From: Sphingomonas sp. IC081
GTDB lineage: Bacteria > Pseudomonadota > Alphaproteobacteria > Sphingomonadales > Sphingomonadaceae
Length of the DNA: 64,000 bases
Direction of reading: 5' to 3'
NCBI RefSeq assembly: GCF_006874585.1
Contig: NZ_CP029761.1
Location: 2,305,001-2,369,000, forward strand
This document shows positions 1 through 8,176 of the stretch, one piece after another (within the stretch, counting starts at the first letter, position 1; each line of letters opens with the position of its first letter). The translations under genes were made by a program, and so were the position numbers. The notes beneath the pieces are model-generated. The model made no database searches and was not told the origin of the DNA. It was given only the letters and a program-made list of their open reading frames with translations.

Positions 1-651
1 GAATACCCGATCCCGATCGTGCAGGGCACCAACAGCTCGAACGTGACGATCGAGTACAAGAAGTACGGTGTCTCGCTCAGCTATGCGCCGACGGTCCTGG
101 CCAACGGCCATATCTCGATGCGGGTGCGCCCCGAAGTCTCGGAACTCTCGAGCGAAGGCGCCGTCACTCTCAACGGCTTCCAGGTGCCCTCCCTCACCGT
201 GCGCCGCACCGAGACCACCGTGGAACTGGGTTCCGGCCAGAGCTTCATGATCGCCGGCCTGCTCAGCAACAACTCGCAGAACACCATCCAGAAGCTGCCC
301 GGTGCCGGCGACCTGCCGATCCTCGGCTCGCTGTTCCGCTCGACCAGCTAAAAGCGCGGCGAAACCGAACTGGTCATCGTCGTGACGCCCTACCTCGTCA
401 ATCCGGTCGACGCCGCCGACATCAAGCTGCCGACCGACGGGTTCAATGCGCCCAACGACCTGCAGCGCCTGCTCGGCAACATGGCCAGCGACGGCAGCTC
501 GGGCGACAAGCGCCCCGCGGCGACCTCGGCGCCCTCCTCGGGCGGCACACCGGCCGCACCCGCGGTCGGCAACGATGCCCGCACCAGCGACAGCCGCAGC
601 TCGAAGGCTTCCGCGACGGGCGATGCCAAGCCCGGCTTCAGCCTGAAGTGA
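1..651 (+). pseudogene. cpaC: Tad pilus secretin CpaC, 3' part, interrupted by in-frame TAA
   Basis: This is the C-terminal half of the outer-membrane secretin of the Flp/Tad pilus; the 5' part lies outside the window. Frame 1 reads the secretin core (VRPEVSEL, GFQVPSLTVRRTETTVEL, GQSFMIAGLL, LPGAGDLPILGSLFRSTS) and reaches TAA at 349-351. After the stop the same frame continues with KRGETELVIVVTPYLV, the conserved end of the secretin domain, and a Ser/Ala-rich tail to TGA at 649-651. The stop therefore sits inside one domain, where the family usually has a tyrosine or similar residue. A single base change or a sequencing error would explain it. If real, the product loses its last membrane-embedded strand. 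cpaD follows after 14 bp. Confidence 0.85.
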
Positions 652-665
652 GAAAGGTGATACCG

Positions 666-1307
666 ATGAACACGTCCAAGATCGCCTTGTGCACCGCCGC
701 GCTTTCCCTGGGCCTCGCGCTCGCCGGTTGCGGCGGCGTTCCCACCAACCGTTCGATGAATTCGGTCAACCAGCCGGTGGTCGAGAAGGTCAACTACGCA
801 CTCGACGTCGGCACCGACGGCGGCGGCCTCGCCTATGGCGAACAGTCGCGCCTCGCCGGCTGGTTCGAGGCGATGACCGTAAAATACGGCGATCGCATCT
901 ATGTCGAGGATCCCGGCGGCAATCCCGCGACCCGCAGCGCGGTCGAATCCGTTGCCGCGCGCTTCGGCATCCTGCTGAGCGAAGGTGCCCCGGCGACCGA
1001 CGGCTATGTTGCCCAGGGCAAGGCCCGCATCGTCCTGGTGCGCAGCAAGGCCTATGTGCCGGGCTGCCCCAACTGGGCCTCGAACAGCGACTTCAACCCC
1101 GCCAACGGCCTCTCCACCAACTATGGCTGCGCGACCAATTCGAACCTTGCCGCCATGGTCGCCAACCCGGAAGACCTGCTGCACGGCGCCACCAACGACA
1201 CCGGCGTAAGCGTTCGCAGCGCCAAGGCCATCGAGGCCTACCGCGCGGCCGACCCGTCCGGCAAGGGCGGCGGCCAGCTTCCCGCCACTTCGAGCAAGGG
1301 AGACTGA
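666..1307 (+). CDS. cpaD: Tad pilus assembly lipoprotein CpaD
   Basis: A 213-aa periplasmic or outer-membrane lipoprotein of the Flp/Tad pilus, thought to help the CpaC secretin. The ATG at 666 is chosen because GAAAGG lies a few bases upstream and because it gives a clean lipoprotein signal, MNTSKIALCTAALSLGLALAGC, with lipobox LAGC at residues 19-22. A GTG at 648 in the same frame would add six residues and overlap cpaC. The body contains typical CpaD stretches (PGCPNWASNSD, NYGCATNSNLAAMVANPEDL). The position between cpaC and cpaE is the usual one. Confidence 0.9.
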   Translation: MNTSKIALCTAALSLGLALAGCGGVPTNRSMNSVNQPVVEKVNYALDVGTDGGGLAYGEQSRLAGWFEAMTVKYGDRIYVEDPGGNPATRSAVESVAARFGILLSEGAPATDGYVAQGKARIVLVRSKAYVPGCPNWASNSDFNPANGLSTNYGCATNSNLAAMVANPEDLLHGATNDTGVSVRSAKAIEAYRAADPSGKGGGQLPATSSKGD

Positions 1308-1311
1308 TCTC

Positions 1312-2601
1312 GTGAACGCACCCTGGAAATCCGGCGGCCCGAACGGGCGTGACCAGTTCGCCGCCTACCTGTGCGACGAAGCCTCGCTCGACGTGCTGCG
1401 CCCGATCGCCATCGAAATGGGCTGGCAGCCCGAGAAGTGCAACAAGGGCGGCCTGCGCAATGCGGTGCAGTCGCTGGCCATCACCGCATCGCCCAACATC
1501 CTGCTGGTCGACCTGTCGGAAAGCGGCGATCCGCTCAACGACATCAATGCCCTCGCCGAAGTCTGCGAGCCGGGCACGGTCGTCGTGGCGGTGGGCCAGG
1601 TCAACGACGTGCGCCTCTACCGCGACCTCATCGCCAGCGGCATCCACGACTACCTGCTCAAGCCCCTCCAGCCCGCACAAGTGCGCGACACGCTGGCACA
1701 GGCCCAGGCCGTGTTCACCGCGCCGCGCCACCATGACGGCGGCATCGCCAAGTCGCACATTTCGACCGCGGTGATCGGCACGCGCGGCGGCGTGGGTGCC
1801 TCGACGCTGGCGACCTCGCTGGCCTGGCTGTTCAGCGCCGACAACAAGCTGCCGACCGCCCTGCTCGATCTCGACATCCATTTCGGCACCGGCGCGCTGA
1901 CGCTCGATCTCGAACCCGGCCGGGGCCTCACCGACGCGATCGAGAACCCCAGCCGCATCGACGGGCTATTCATCGAACGCGCGATGATCCGCGCCAACGA
2001 CAATCTCGCGATCCTCTCCGCCGAAGCGCCGATCAGCACTCCGCTGATGACCGACGGCTCCGCCTTCCTCCAGCTGGAAGAGGAGTTTCGCCAGGCCTTC
2101 GAGATGACCGTGGTCGACCTGCCGCGCAACATGCTGATCAACTTCCCGCAACTGGTCGCGGAAGTGAACGTGGTGGTTCTGGTCACCGAACTGACGCTGG
2201 CCTCGGCCCGCGACACGATCCGCATGCTCTCCTGGTTCAAGGCCAATGCACCGCACACGCGCGTCATCATCGTCGCCAACAAGATGCAGTCGGGCGTGGC
2301 CGAGATCAGCAAGACCGATTTCGAGGCCTCGATCGAGACCCGCATCCACGTCAGCATTCCCTATGACATCAAGGCGGCATCGCTGGCGGCCAAGCTCGGC
2401 CAGACGTTTGTCGACGCCAATCGCTCGACCCGCGCCGGCAGCGCCATCCGCGAACTCTCGCGCATGATCATCGAGGAAGGCGGCGAAGGCGCAGGCCCGT
2501 CCGGTTCCGCCAAGGACCAGGGCGGCAAGACCTCGCTGCTCGGCAAGTTCGATCTCAAGGGCATCATCAGCAAGGCCTCCAAGAAGGAAACCGCGGCCTG
2601 A
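1312..2601 (+). CDS. cpaE: Pilus assembly ATPase-like protein CpaE/TadZ
   Basis: A 429-aa ParA/MinD-like protein that positions the Tad pilus machinery. An N-terminal receiver-like domain (about residues 15-135, with LLVDLSESGDP and LLKPLQPAQV) precedes a P-loop domain with the atypical Walker A GTRGGVGAST at 156-165. The usual signature lysines are replaced, as is common in the TadZ family, followed by LLDLDIHFG. The start is GTG, four bases after the cpaD stop, so the two genes are probably translated together. The C-terminal 40 residues are Gly/Lys-rich. In most alphaproteobacterial clusters the next gene is cpaF; here it is not. Confidence 0.92.
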   Translation: MNAPWKSGGPNGRDQFAAYLCDEASLDVLRPIAIEMGWQPEKCNKGGLRNAVQSLAITASPNILLVDLSESGDPLNDINALAEVCEPGTVVVAVGQVNDVRLYRDLIASGIHDYLLKPLQPAQVRDTLAQAQAVFTAPRHHDGGIAKSHISTAVIGTRGGVGASTLATSLAWLFSADNKLPTALLDLDIHFGTGALTLDLEPGRGLTDAIENPSRIDGLFIERAMIRANDNLAILSAEAPISTPLMTDGSAFLQLEEEFRQAFEMTVVDLPRNMLINFPQLVAEVNVVVLVTELTLASARDTIRMLSWFKANAPHTRVIIVANKMQSGVAEISKTDFEASIETRIHVSIPYDIKAASLAAKLGQTFVDANRSTRAGSAIRELSRMIIEEGGEGAGPSGSAKDQGGKTSLLGKFDLKGIISKASKKETAA

Positions 2602-2606
2602 TCGCA

Positions 2607-2646
2607 GTGCCTGCCGGGCCCGTCGCAGGACCGGCCCGGCAGGCAC
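2607..2646 (+). other. Strong intercistronic stem-loop between cpaE and tadB
   Basis: A perfect 14-bp inverted repeat, GTGCCTGCCGGGCC at 2607-2620 and its complement at 2633-2646, with a 12-base loop. There is no T-run, so it is not a classical terminator; it could protect or process the mRNA. It fills most of the 76-bp gap where cpaF is normally found. Confidence 0.7.
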
Positions 2647-2677
2647 CGCAAGGCCCCGATGAAGGCGAGCGACGGGC

Positions 2678-3649
2678 ATGAATCTGATCCCAATCCTGAT
2701 GTTGGCAGTCGGCCTCACGGCCGTGATCGGGCTGCTCTGGGCGGCTTTTGCCGGTCCCTCGCCCGACAAGGAAAAGACGCGCCGGCTCAAGGGCGTGCGT
2801 TTCCGCCATTCGCAGAGCGCGACCGACCGCGTCGAGGCGCAGATGCGCAAGGCCGTCGCCGCCCGCAAGCCGCGCGCCCACAAGGTCGCCGGCTCGGGCT
2901 CGCGCATCGATGCGCTGGCGCTGCGGCTCTATCGCTCGGGCCAGAGCTGGACGATCCCGCAATATCTCTACACCTCGCTGGGTATCGGCCTTGGCGTGAC
3001 CGCACTGGTCTTCGTGAAATCCGGTGTACTGCCCTTCGCGCTTGCCTTCGGCCTGTTCACCGGCGCGGCGCTGCCGCACTTCGTGCTGAACAAGCTGATC
3101 AGCCGCCGCACCAACGCCTTCAACGTCAAGTTCGCCGACGCCATCGACCTGCTCGTGCGCGGGTTGCGCTCGGGCCTTCCGGTCACCGAGACGCTGGGCA
3201 TCGTCGCCCAGGAGATCCCCGGACCGGTCGGCGAGGAATTCAAGCTGGTGACCGAGCGCATGAAGATCGGCAAGACCATGGAGGAAGCCCTCCAGAACAC
3301 CGCCGATCGTCTTGAAATTCCCGAATTCAACTTCTTCTGCATCACCCTCGCGATCCAGCGCGAGACCGGCGGCAACCTGGCCGAAACGCTCGCCAACCTG
3401 GGCGACGTGCTGCGCAAGCGTTCGCAGATGAAACTCAAGATCCGCGCCATGAGCTCGGAATCGAAGGCCTCTGCCTACATCGTCGGCTCGCTGCCCTTCA
3501 TCGTCTTCGGCATGATCTACTGGATCAATCCCGGCTACATCGGAAAGTTCTTCATCGACGAACGCCTGATGGTCGCGGGCATCGGCGGCGGCATCTGGAT
3601 GGGCATCGGCGCCTTCATCATGGCCAAGATGGTCAGCTTCGAGATCTGA
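2678..3649 (+). CDS. tadB: Tad pilus inner-membrane platform protein TadB (T2SS F family)
   Basis: A 323-aa inner-membrane protein, one half of the pilus assembly platform. It has an N-terminal membrane segment (LIPILMLAVGLTAVIGLLWAAF), a second pair near residues 100-135, the GspF domain (FADAIDLLVRGLRSGLPVTETLGIVAQEIPGPVGEEF and GGNLAETLANLGDVLRKRSQMKLKIRAMSSE), and C-terminal membrane segments around 265-320. Length and order with tadC are normal for the family. The platform normally works with the CpaF/TadA ATPase, which is not encoded next to it here. tadC follows after 19 bp. Confidence 0.92.
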   Translation: MNLIPILMLAVGLTAVIGLLWAAFAGPSPDKEKTRRLKGVRFRHSQSATDRVEAQMRKAVAARKPRAHKVAGSGSRIDALALRLYRSGQSWTIPQYLYTSLGIGLGVTALVFVKSGVLPFALAFGLFTGAALPHFVLNKLISRRTNAFNVKFADAIDLLVRGLRSGLPVTETLGIVAQEIPGPVGEEFKLVTERMKIGKTMEEALQNTADRLEIPEFNFFCITLAIQRETGGNLAETLANLGDVLRKRSQMKLKIRAMSSESKASAYIVGSLPFIVFGMIYWINPGYIGKFFIDERLMVAGIGGGIWMGIGAFIMAKMVSFEI

Positions 3650-3668
3650 GCGGAAGGAACCAGGCACC

Positions 3669-4685
3669 ATGCTCAACCAACCCGCCGGTCCGACGCTGCT
3701 GGGCTTCGACGTCTATTTTGTCGGTACCCTGCTCTCGCTGGTCGCCGCCGCCTCCGTGATCCTCGCGATCTACGCGGCTGTCACCGTGCGCGATCCGATG
3801 GCCAAGCGCGTGAAGGCGCTGAACCAGCGCCGCGAGGCCCTGAAGACCGGCATCATCACCACCAATGCCAAGAAGCGCGCCTCGGTCGTGCGCCGCAACG
3901 AGACCACCGACAAGCTCGGCAGCGTGCTTGGCGCGATGCGCGTGCTGCAGGACAGCCAGCTCAAGGTCATCCAGCAGAAGCTGGCGCAGGCCGGAATTCG
4001 TGACAAGGAATGGGCCGTCGCGGTGGTCTTTGCCCGCATGGTCGCCCCGATCGTGCTGGGCGGCACGGCCGCGCTGGTGATCTACGGGATCGACTACTTC
4101 CCCGAATGGAGCGCGTTCAAGAAGTTCATGGGCTTCGCGGCGATGCTGCTGGCGGGCTACAAGGGCCCGGACATCTTCCTGCAGAACCTCATCACCAAGC
4201 GCACCGACCTGATCCGCAAGGGCCTGCCCGACGCGCTCGACCTGCTGGTGATCTGCGCCGAAGCCGGCCTCACCGTCGACGCCGCCTTCGACCGCGTCGC
4301 CCGCGAACTGGGGCGTGCCTATCCGGAACTGGGCGACGAGTTCTCGCTGACCTCGATCGAGCTTTCGTTCCTCACCGAACGCCGCCAGGCGTTCGAGAAC
4401 CTCGCCTACCGCGTCAATCTCGATGCCATGAAGGGCGTGGTCACGACGATGATCCAGACCGAGCGCTACGGCACCCCGCTGGCCTCGGCGCTGCGCGTGC
4501 TCTCGGCCGAATTCCGCAACGAGCGCATGATGCGCGCCGAGGAAAAGGCCGCACGCCTGCCCGCGATCATGACCGTGCCGCTGATCCTGTTCATCCTGCC
4601 CACGCTCTTCGTGGTCATTCTGGGTCCGGCAGCCTGTTCGATCGCCGACGCCTTCTCGGGCGGCGATCCGCACCCTCCGAAATAA
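3669..4685 (+). CDS. tadC: Tad pilus inner-membrane platform protein TadC (T2SS F family)
   Basis: A 338-aa partner of TadB. It has an N-terminal membrane helix (TLLSLVAAASVILAIYAAVTV), a basic linker (KRVKALNQRREALK), membrane segments near 120-165, the GspF domain (LPDALDLLVICAEAGLTVDAAFDRVARELG, ending ALRVLSAEFRNERMMRAEEKAARLP) and a C-terminal helix (ITVPLILFILPTLFVVIL type). The preceding GGAAGG supports the ATG at 3669. A terminator follows, so this is the last gene of the operon part seen here. Confidence 0.92.
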   Translation: MLNQPAGPTLLGFDVYFVGTLLSLVAAASVILAIYAAVTVRDPMAKRVKALNQRREALKTGIITTNAKKRASVVRRNETTDKLGSVLGAMRVLQDSQLKVIQQKLAQAGIRDKEWAVAVVFARMVAPIVLGGTAALVIYGIDYFPEWSAFKKFMGFAAMLLAGYKGPDIFLQNLITKRTDLIRKGLPDALDLLVICAEAGLTVDAAFDRVARELGRAYPELGDEFSLTSIELSFLTERRQAFENLAYRVNLDAMKGVVTTMIQTERYGTPLASALRVLSAEFRNERMMRAEEKAARLPAIMTVPLILFILPTLFVVILGPAACSIADAFSGGDPHPPK

Positions 4686-4707
4686 CCGAAACAGACAGCC
4701 CGAATCG

Positions 4708-4745
4708 AAATCCCCTGCGCGCCACCCGTCGCGGAGGGGATTTTC
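4708..4745 (+). terminator. Rho-independent terminator after tadC
   Basis: AAATCCCCT at 4708-4716 pairs with AGGGGATTT at 4735-4743 and a short T-run follows. It lies 22 bp after the tadC stop. Confidence 0.75.
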
Positions 4746-4999
4746 GCATCAGCGCGCCGACAATGCCGCCGCCCTTAAGGCGAAAGCCATGACCGCCAAA
4801 GCCATGACCGCCACGGGCCCGATCCCTTGCGCAAGCACGCATCCGGTTCCGCCCGGCTGCCGCAGGGGTTTCGCCAGTCTCCTGTTGATAACTCAATTTT
4901 CCACTTGCCAGCGAGCCGAACTCCCGCCAAAGGGCGCTCCTCCCCGGCGCACGCAGGGGACGCGGTCAAGCCACCCAGGGTTGAACCGGCGAAATGATT
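4746..4999. repeat. Intergenic stretch with a 15-bp tandem repeat
   Basis: No gene is supported between the tadC terminator and the tRNA. AAAGCCATGACCGCC occurs twice head to tail at 4783-4797 and 4798-4812. Nothing else stands out; promoter elements for the tRNA should lie just before 5000. Confidence 0.6.
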
Positions 5000-5075
5000 G
5001 GGGCCTTAGCTCAGCTGGGAGAGCGCCTGCATGGCATGCAGGAGGTCAGCGGTTCGATCCCGCTAGGCTCCACCA
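5000..5075 (+). tRNA. tRNA-Ala (anticodon GGC)
   Basis: A complete 76-nt cloverleaf with encoded CCA. The acceptor arm is GGGGCCT with AGGCTCC, the D arm contains AGCTCAGCTGGGAGAGC, the anticodon stem CCTGC/GCAGG encloses GGC at 5033-5035, and the T arm holds GGTTCGATCC. It decodes GCC and GCU. Confidence 0.97.
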
Positions 5076-5118
5076 TTTCCTTACCGCCAACGCGGATTTC
5101 TCAAAAATATCAATCGGT

Positions 5119-5382
5119 TCAGACTGGAACTTCAACCAGTTCCACGATCTCGAACTGGTAGCTTTTCCAACCGCGCATGCGCTTGGCATCTTCGCTTGCG
5201 GCACGCTTGCGCTTCGCCTCGGCCAGTGAGCGCTCGTGGCCCCAGAACACCTCGGTCTTGCCGTTTTCCAGTTCGGCGACGATACGCCAGTAGTGGGTGA
5301 AGGAATCGGACGTCGGCCCGATGGTCTTCACATAACCATCGGGCATCGTGGCCGTCAGATAGCGCTTCTTTCGCCTTGCCAT
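5119..5382 (-). CDS. Small basic hypothetical protein
   Basis: An 87-aa protein starting MARRKKRYLTATMPDGYVK, with a basic N-terminus and a charged middle (GHERSLAEAKRKRAASEDAKR). There is no signal peptide or membrane helix. The family is not recognised. It starts 6 bp after the methylthioadenosine phosphorylase stop on the same strand, so it is probably the last gene of that operon. It ends 43 bp from the convergent tRNA. Confidence 0.7.
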   Translation of the reverse strand: MARRKKRYLTATMPDGYVKTIGPTSDSFTHYWRIVAELENGKTEVFWGHERSLAEAKRKRAASEDAKRMRGWKSYQFEIVELVEVPV

Positions 5383-5388
5383 GGCCGC

Positions 5389-6276
5389 TCAGCCGCGATC
5401 CAGCACCCTGCCCGCCACCGCATCGAGCCTTGCCACCAGACCGCCGTCCCGAGCCTCGGCCGCGGTGATCAGGGCATGGTCCAGCGCATGGTCGATCGGG
5501 CTATGGGTCCGCTCCGCCGGCAGCGTGGCCGCCAGCAGGCGCAGCGTCTGGCGCGCGATCCGGGCATTGGCGTGCATCACTTCGAGGACATGGCTCACCT
5601 CCACGCCCGCCTCGTCCTCGCGCCAGGCATCATAGTCGGTGACCATGCCGAGCATCGCGTAAGGCAGTTCCGCCTCGCGGGCGAGCCGCGCCTCGGGCAT
5701 GCCGGTCATGCCGATCACGTCCGCCCCCCAGGCCCGGTACATCCGGCTTTCCGCCCGCGTGGAGAACTGCGGGCCTTCCATGGCCAGATAACAGCCGGCC
5801 GGATGGACCGCGGCCCCGGCCAGTCTCGCCGCCTCGCCCGTCAGGCGGGACAGGCGTGGGCAGACCGGATCGGCCAGCGAGACATGGGCCACCATGCCGG
5901 TGCCGAAAAAGCTGTCGCTACGGCCGTGGGTGCGGTCGATGAACTGGTCGACCATGACCATGTGCCCCGGCGCCATCTCCTCGCGCAGCGAACCGATGGC
6001 CGACAGCGCCAGCACGTCGGTGACCCCGCAGCGAGCCAGCACGTCGATGTTGGCGCGGTAGTTGACCGCCGAAGGCGGGATCCTGTGCCCCGCCCCGTGC
6101 CGGGCGATGAAAGTGAAGCGGATACCTTCCAGGCGCCCGGTCACCACCGGCCCCGACGGCTCTCCGAAAGGCGAGGAGACAGCAATCTCCTGCGCCTCTT
6201 CCAGTTCGATTCCGGCCGTCAGCCCCGATCCGCCAATGACCCCGATGTGCCAGAAGCTGCCTTTTTCAGCGCGCAA
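5389..6276 (-). CDS. mtnP: S-methyl-5'-thioadenosine phosphorylase
   Basis: A 295-aa phosphorylase that cleaves methylthioadenosine to adenine and methylthioribose-1-phosphate in methionine salvage. Family motifs are visible: IGVIGGSGL near the N-terminus, the phosphate-binding RHGAGHRIPPSAVNYRANI, SAIGSLREEMAPG, MEGPQFSTRAESRMYR, and MTGMPEARLAREAELPYAMLGMVTDYD. The Met-rich motif favours MTAP over purine nucleoside phosphorylase. The start is a TTG at 6276 that lies inside the end of the TetR gene (11-bp overlap). This arrangement implies translational coupling. Confidence 0.9.
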   Translation of the reverse strand: MRAEKGSFWHIGVIGGSGLTAGIELEEAQEIAVSSPFGEPSGPVVTGRLEGIRFTFIARHGAGHRIPPSAVNYRANIDVLARCGVTDVLALSAIGSLREEMAPGHMVMVDQFIDRTHGRSDSFFGTGMVAHVSLADPVCPRLSRLTGEAARLAGAAVHPAGCYLAMEGPQFSTRAESRMYRAWGADVIGMTGMPEARLAREAELPYAMLGMVTDYDAWREDEAGVEVSHVLEVMHANARIARQTLRLLAATLPAERTHSPIDHALDHALITAAEARDGGLVARLDAVAGRVLDRG

Positions 6277-6907
6277 GAATACCTGCCATGATGATGTCGA
6301 TGGTATGCTCGCGATAGCGGTCGCGCAGTTCCTCGGTCAACGTGTCCTGACCGAAACAGTGCTTGAGAACCAGCCGCGCCGAGAAGAACCGGTCGACCGC
6401 CCCGGTCACCGTGAAATAGAACAACTGCGGGTCGATCTCGCGAAACACCCCCGCGTCGACGCCGTTCCCGATCAGTTCCTCGTACGCCCGGTAGATCGGC
6501 GACAGATAGCAATCGGCGATCCGGCGCGCCTCGGCATCGTCGCTCTCGCGCACCATGCGCATGGTCAGGCGGTTGAGGTAGGGCACCTCGTAGAAGGTAT
6601 CGACAACCTTCCACAAGTGCCGCCGGAGCTTGGCCTCGGGCGACCAGCCGTCCTTCGCCAGCAGCGCATCGACACTGGTGACGATGGACTGCCAGTCGCG
6701 ATCGAGCAGCGCCTTGAGCAATCCCGCCTTGTTGCCGAAGTAATACTTCACCAGCGCCGAATTGAGCCCGGAACGCAGCGACAGTTCGGACAGCGATATG
6801 TCGACCACATCGCCCTCGCGCATGATCGCACTCGCCGTGTCGAGAAGCTGCGCCCGCGCGCCCGGCGGAGGCGCGCCCTCCTCATGATTGCCGCTAGCCT
6901 GCACCAT
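6266..6907 (-). CDS. TetR-family transcriptional regulator
   Basis: A 213-aa regulator. The N-terminal helix-turn-helix is at about residues 20-65 (LLDTASAIMREGDVVDISLSELSLRSGL, then VKYYFGNKAGLLKALLD), followed by an all-helical ligand domain. It lies 9 bp after the SDR gene and overlaps mtnP, so it probably controls its own operon. The ligand cannot be read from sequence; the SDR neighbour suggests an acyl-CoA or similar compound (inference). Confidence 0.88.
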   Translation of the reverse strand: MVQASGNHEEGAPPPGARAQLLDTASAIMREGDVVDISLSELSLRSGLNSALVKYYFGNKAGLLKALLDRDWQSIVTSVDALLAKDGWSPEAKLRRHLWKVVDTFYEVPYLNRLTMRMVRESDDAEARRIADCYLSPIYRAYEELIGNGVDAGVFREIDPQLFYFTVTGAVDRFFSARLVLKHCFGQDTLTEELRDRYREHTIDIIMAGILAR

Positions 6908-6916
6908 CCCGGTCGC

Positions 6917-7702
6917 TTACTTCGGCCCCATGCGGATCGCGCCGTCGAGACGGACACTCTCGCCATTGAGATAATCGTGTTCCAGCATGAACAGCGCCAG
7001 CTTCGCGTACTCCTCCGCCTTGCCGAGACGCTTGGGGAACGGCACCATCGCCGCCAGCGCATCCTGCACCTGCTGCGGCATCGCCGCCATCATCGGCGTC
7101 TCGAAGATGCCCGGCAGGATGGTGTTGACGCGAATGCCCTCGCTCATGAGATCGCGCGCCACCGGCAGGGTCATCGCCAGTACGCCGCCCTTCGAGGCAC
7201 CATAGGCCGCCTGCCCGATCTGGCCGTCCTGCGCCGCCACCGAAGCGGTGTTGACGATCGCCCCGCGCGCGCCGAACGCATCTACCGGATCAAGGCTGGC
7301 CATGCCGGCAGCCGACTTGCTGATGCAACGGAAAGTGCCGACGAGATTGATCGCGATGACCTTCTCGAACACCGCCATGTCGTGGGCACGCGGCTCCCCG
7401 GTCTCGCGGTTCTTGCCCACGGTCTTGGCAGCTGGCGCGATGCCGGCGCAATTGACGAGCACACGCTCCTGGCCGTGCGCCGCCCTGGCCTTGGCAAAAC
7501 CGGCGTCGACGCTGGCATCGCTGGTCACGTCGACAGCACAGAACACCCCGCCGATCTCGGCGGCGATCGCCTCGCCGGCCGCCTCGTTCAGGTCGAAGAT
7601 GGCGACCTTCACGCCCCGGTCGGCCAGCGCCCGGGCGGTGGCGGCCCCCAGTCCCGATGCCCCGCCGGTCACCACCGCGGCCATGCTGCTGTCCAGAATC
7701 AT
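6917..7702 (-). CDS. Short-chain dehydrogenase (3-hydroxyacyl-CoA dehydrogenase type II-like)
   Basis: A 261-aa classical SDR. The cofactor loop TGGASGLGAATARAL lies at residues 12-26 and DLNEAAGEAIAAEIGG suits NAD(H). NCAGIAPA is the NNAG equivalent, and the catalytic set is in NTASVAAQDGQIGQAAYGASKGG (Ser, Tyr and Lys). The ending RLGKAEEYAKLALFMLEHDYLNGESVRLDGAIRMGPK closely resembles HSD17B10-type enzymes acting on 3-hydroxyacyl-CoA. It is the first gene of the SDR-tetR-mtnP group, and AGGAAAGGG precedes the ATG. The exact substrate is inferred. Confidence 0.85.
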   Translation of the reverse strand: MILDSSMAAVVTGGASGLGAATARALADRGVKVAIFDLNEAAGEAIAAEIGGVFCAVDVTSDASVDAGFAKARAAHGQERVLVNCAGIAPAAKTVGKNRETGEPRAHDMAVFEKVIAINLVGTFRCISKSAAGMASLDPVDAFGARGAIVNTASVAAQDGQIGQAAYGASKGGVLAMTLPVARDLMSEGIRVNTILPGIFETPMMAAMPQQVQDALAAMVPFPKRLGKAEEYAKLALFMLEHDYLNGESVRLDGAIRMGPK

Positions 7703-8176
7703 TGCCTTTTTCCCTTTCCTGCCCCGGCGATGAAGCGTCGTTTTTCAACGCCCGCTTTTTCAGCGTGCCCTAAATTTAAGCACCCGGTTAAAAGCAGCCG
7801 CAGGCAGGGTCAATGCGCAACCTGCGAACGCCGCGACTGCGATACAGGATTTCCCCATTGCCGCCGTTGCTGCAATTTTATTGCACTTCACGACAGGCAA
7901 ACAACAGCTGCGTTACCATCCCCATGCCGCAGAAACAGGCACGATTCCCGCCCCCCTGTCGGTTTTGGCATCACCCCGTGTTGCAGGAATAGCACAACAT
8001 TGCAGCCAAATTGCGCCGCATGGCAAATTGCATTGAAACATACCCCTCCCGGCGCAACAAAACCTTCATGGCAGTAATACGCTTTCCGGCGTCAGGCTGC
8101 CTGCATCCGGGTCGCCCACCAGAGATTGGTCACGCTTCATTGGTGGGCGGACGAAAGCAACAAGGGACACACCAAC
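7703..8176. promoter_or_regulatory. Divergent promoter region with TGC-rich motif cluster
   Basis: 474 bp between the divergent SDR and TonB receptor genes, with no supported gene. It is relatively AT-rich and holds several ATTGCA/TGCAAT words: the perfect inverted repeat TGCAAT-TTT-ATTGCA at 7871-7885, TGCAGGAATAGCAC at 7982-7995, and further ATTGC words up to 8033. Such clustering suggests binding of a regulator. No specific promoter is assigned. Confidence 0.45.

Noticed and set aside
4789..5229. Plus-strand open frame covering the tRNA-Ala
   Set aside because: It runs through a complete tRNA and starts inside a tandem repeat; no protein similarity seen.
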